A DNA stretch of 50,552 nucleotides from Clostridia bacterium (GTDB lineage Bacteria; Bacillota; Clostridia; Christensenellales; CAG-917). The position numbers were made by a program, and so were the translations under genes. Position 1 is the first letter of the stretch. Every line of letters begins with the position of its first letter. Under the pieces are notes generated by a model, which made no database searches, was not told where the DNA came from, and saw only the letters and a list, made by a program, of their open reading frames with translations. Where the stretch lies: positions 169,853-220,404 of the forward strand of contig JAQUST010000001.1 in assembly GCA_028710495.1 (NCBI GenBank), read 5' to 3'. Below are positions 49,753 through 50,552 of the stretch, one piece after another.

Positions 49753-50099
49753 AAGTTTTCTTCCTTATATCCCAATTTAATAAAATAACAATAATATGAT
49801 ACACTATGATGAACATTTTGTACACTCAAATTTATTATGATATATTTATTAGTTATAAATAGATATTCGAAATCAAAAGCAAAACTTGTACGAACCATTT
49901 CAATTTTGAAGCATAGCTTAAAAACTGTGGCATTTTTAAGATTCCTATAAATATTAAGCCGAATATCATCAAGTTTGTTGACAAACCATAAAGGAATTTG
50001 ATATACTCATCTGCGTTGAATGTATGCATTTTGTATTGTTATTTATCTATTATTGTAATTTATCAAATCTACAATACTAAGTAAGGCAGTATAAAGTAA

Positions 50100-50260
50100 A
50101 AAACAATTTAATAGTTTGGAGGATTGGCTGGTGGCGCTTGCGACACTTCCGGTGACGGACTCCAACGCCTACCCTCAGGAGCGGTGTAACCGCGAAGCTT
50201 TCGTAGCTTGGTAACGCAATATAAAATAGAAAACAATTTAATAGTTTGGAGGATTGGCTG
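50100..50260 (+). repeat. Direct repeat (130-bp period) of tRNA-Ser upstream sequence plus tRNA 5' end
   Basis: aaacaatttaatagtttggaggattggctg at about 50101 and about 50231; only the second continues into the tRNA. Confidence 0.9.
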
Positions 50261-50335
50261 AGCGGTTTAAAGCGGCGGTCTTGAAAACCGTTGATGTGAA
50301 AGCATCCGCAGGTTCGAATCCTGTGTCCTCCGCCA
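50248..50335 (+). tRNA. tRNA-Ser(TGA), CCA encoded
   Basis: ggaggattggctgagcggtttaaagcggcggtcttgaaaaccgttgatgtgaaagcatccgcaggttcgaatcctgtgtcctccgcca; class II tRNA with variable arm, anticodon loop CTTGAAA. Confidence 0.95.
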
Positions 50336-50552
50336 AAACAAAACCCACAACATAGTTTGTGGGTTTCTTATTATTTTCGGACACAGGAAAACGAAATCGT
50401 GCACGCTCACTTTGTTCGCTGAGAACGAATCCTGTGTCCTCCGCCAAAACAAAACCCACAACATAGTTTGTGGGTTTCTTATTATTTTCGGACACAGGAA
50501 AACGAAATCGTGCACGCTCACTTTGTTCGCTGAGAACGAATCCTGTGTCCTC
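50315..50552 (+). repeat. 111-bp tandem repeat downstream of tRNA-Ser with tRNA 3' end copies and terminators; runs off the window
   Basis: cgaatcctgtgtcctc starts at 50315, 50426 and 50537; aaacccacaacatagtttgtgggttt terminator in each full unit. Confidence 0.95.

Noticed and set aside
50238-50521. Two minus-strand ORFs (85 and 84 aa) over tRNA-Ser
   Set aside because: Antisense to tRNA-Ser and its 111-bp repeats, no RBS; not annotated as CDS.

Overview
AT-rich bacterial chromosomal window, probably Firmicutes/Clostridia-like by gene content and order (DUF512-der, RNase J, YtxC-like, BIG2 surface protein). About 0.1-11.1 kb is a compact minus-strand phage morphogenesis cassette whose order resembles P22: TerL, a short TerS-like ORF, Zn-ribbon protein, portal, scaffold, major capsid with a C-terminal InlB-B/Flg_new-type repeat domain, connector, beta-propeller-like protein, coiled-coil protein, two holin-like proteins. 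No integrase, repressor or replication genes are visible, although the left edge is cut. The rest looks like host chromosome: a lipid kinase, an ABC transporter coupled to a 1052-aa Ig-like surface protein, Lrp plus aminotransferase, a cold-shock protein, and a minus-strand operon (two SCP2-like proteins, class III aminotransferase, split transketolase) that looks like an uncharacterised pathway. Next come an FMN riboswitch upstream of an ECF S component, tRNA-Thr(GGT), aspartate aminotransferase, der, RNase J, serC-serA, a GH3 beta-glucosidase, polysaccharide genes, an MFS transporter and tRNA-Ser(TGA). The most unusual structural signal is that both tRNA genes carry the same kind of tandem module: a copy of the tRNA 3' end, an intrinsic terminator, and a spacer containing the inverted complement of that tRNA end (153-bp period at tRNA-Thr, 111-bp period at tRNA-Ser). 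All family assignments are from reading protein motifs by eye; no database search was run.
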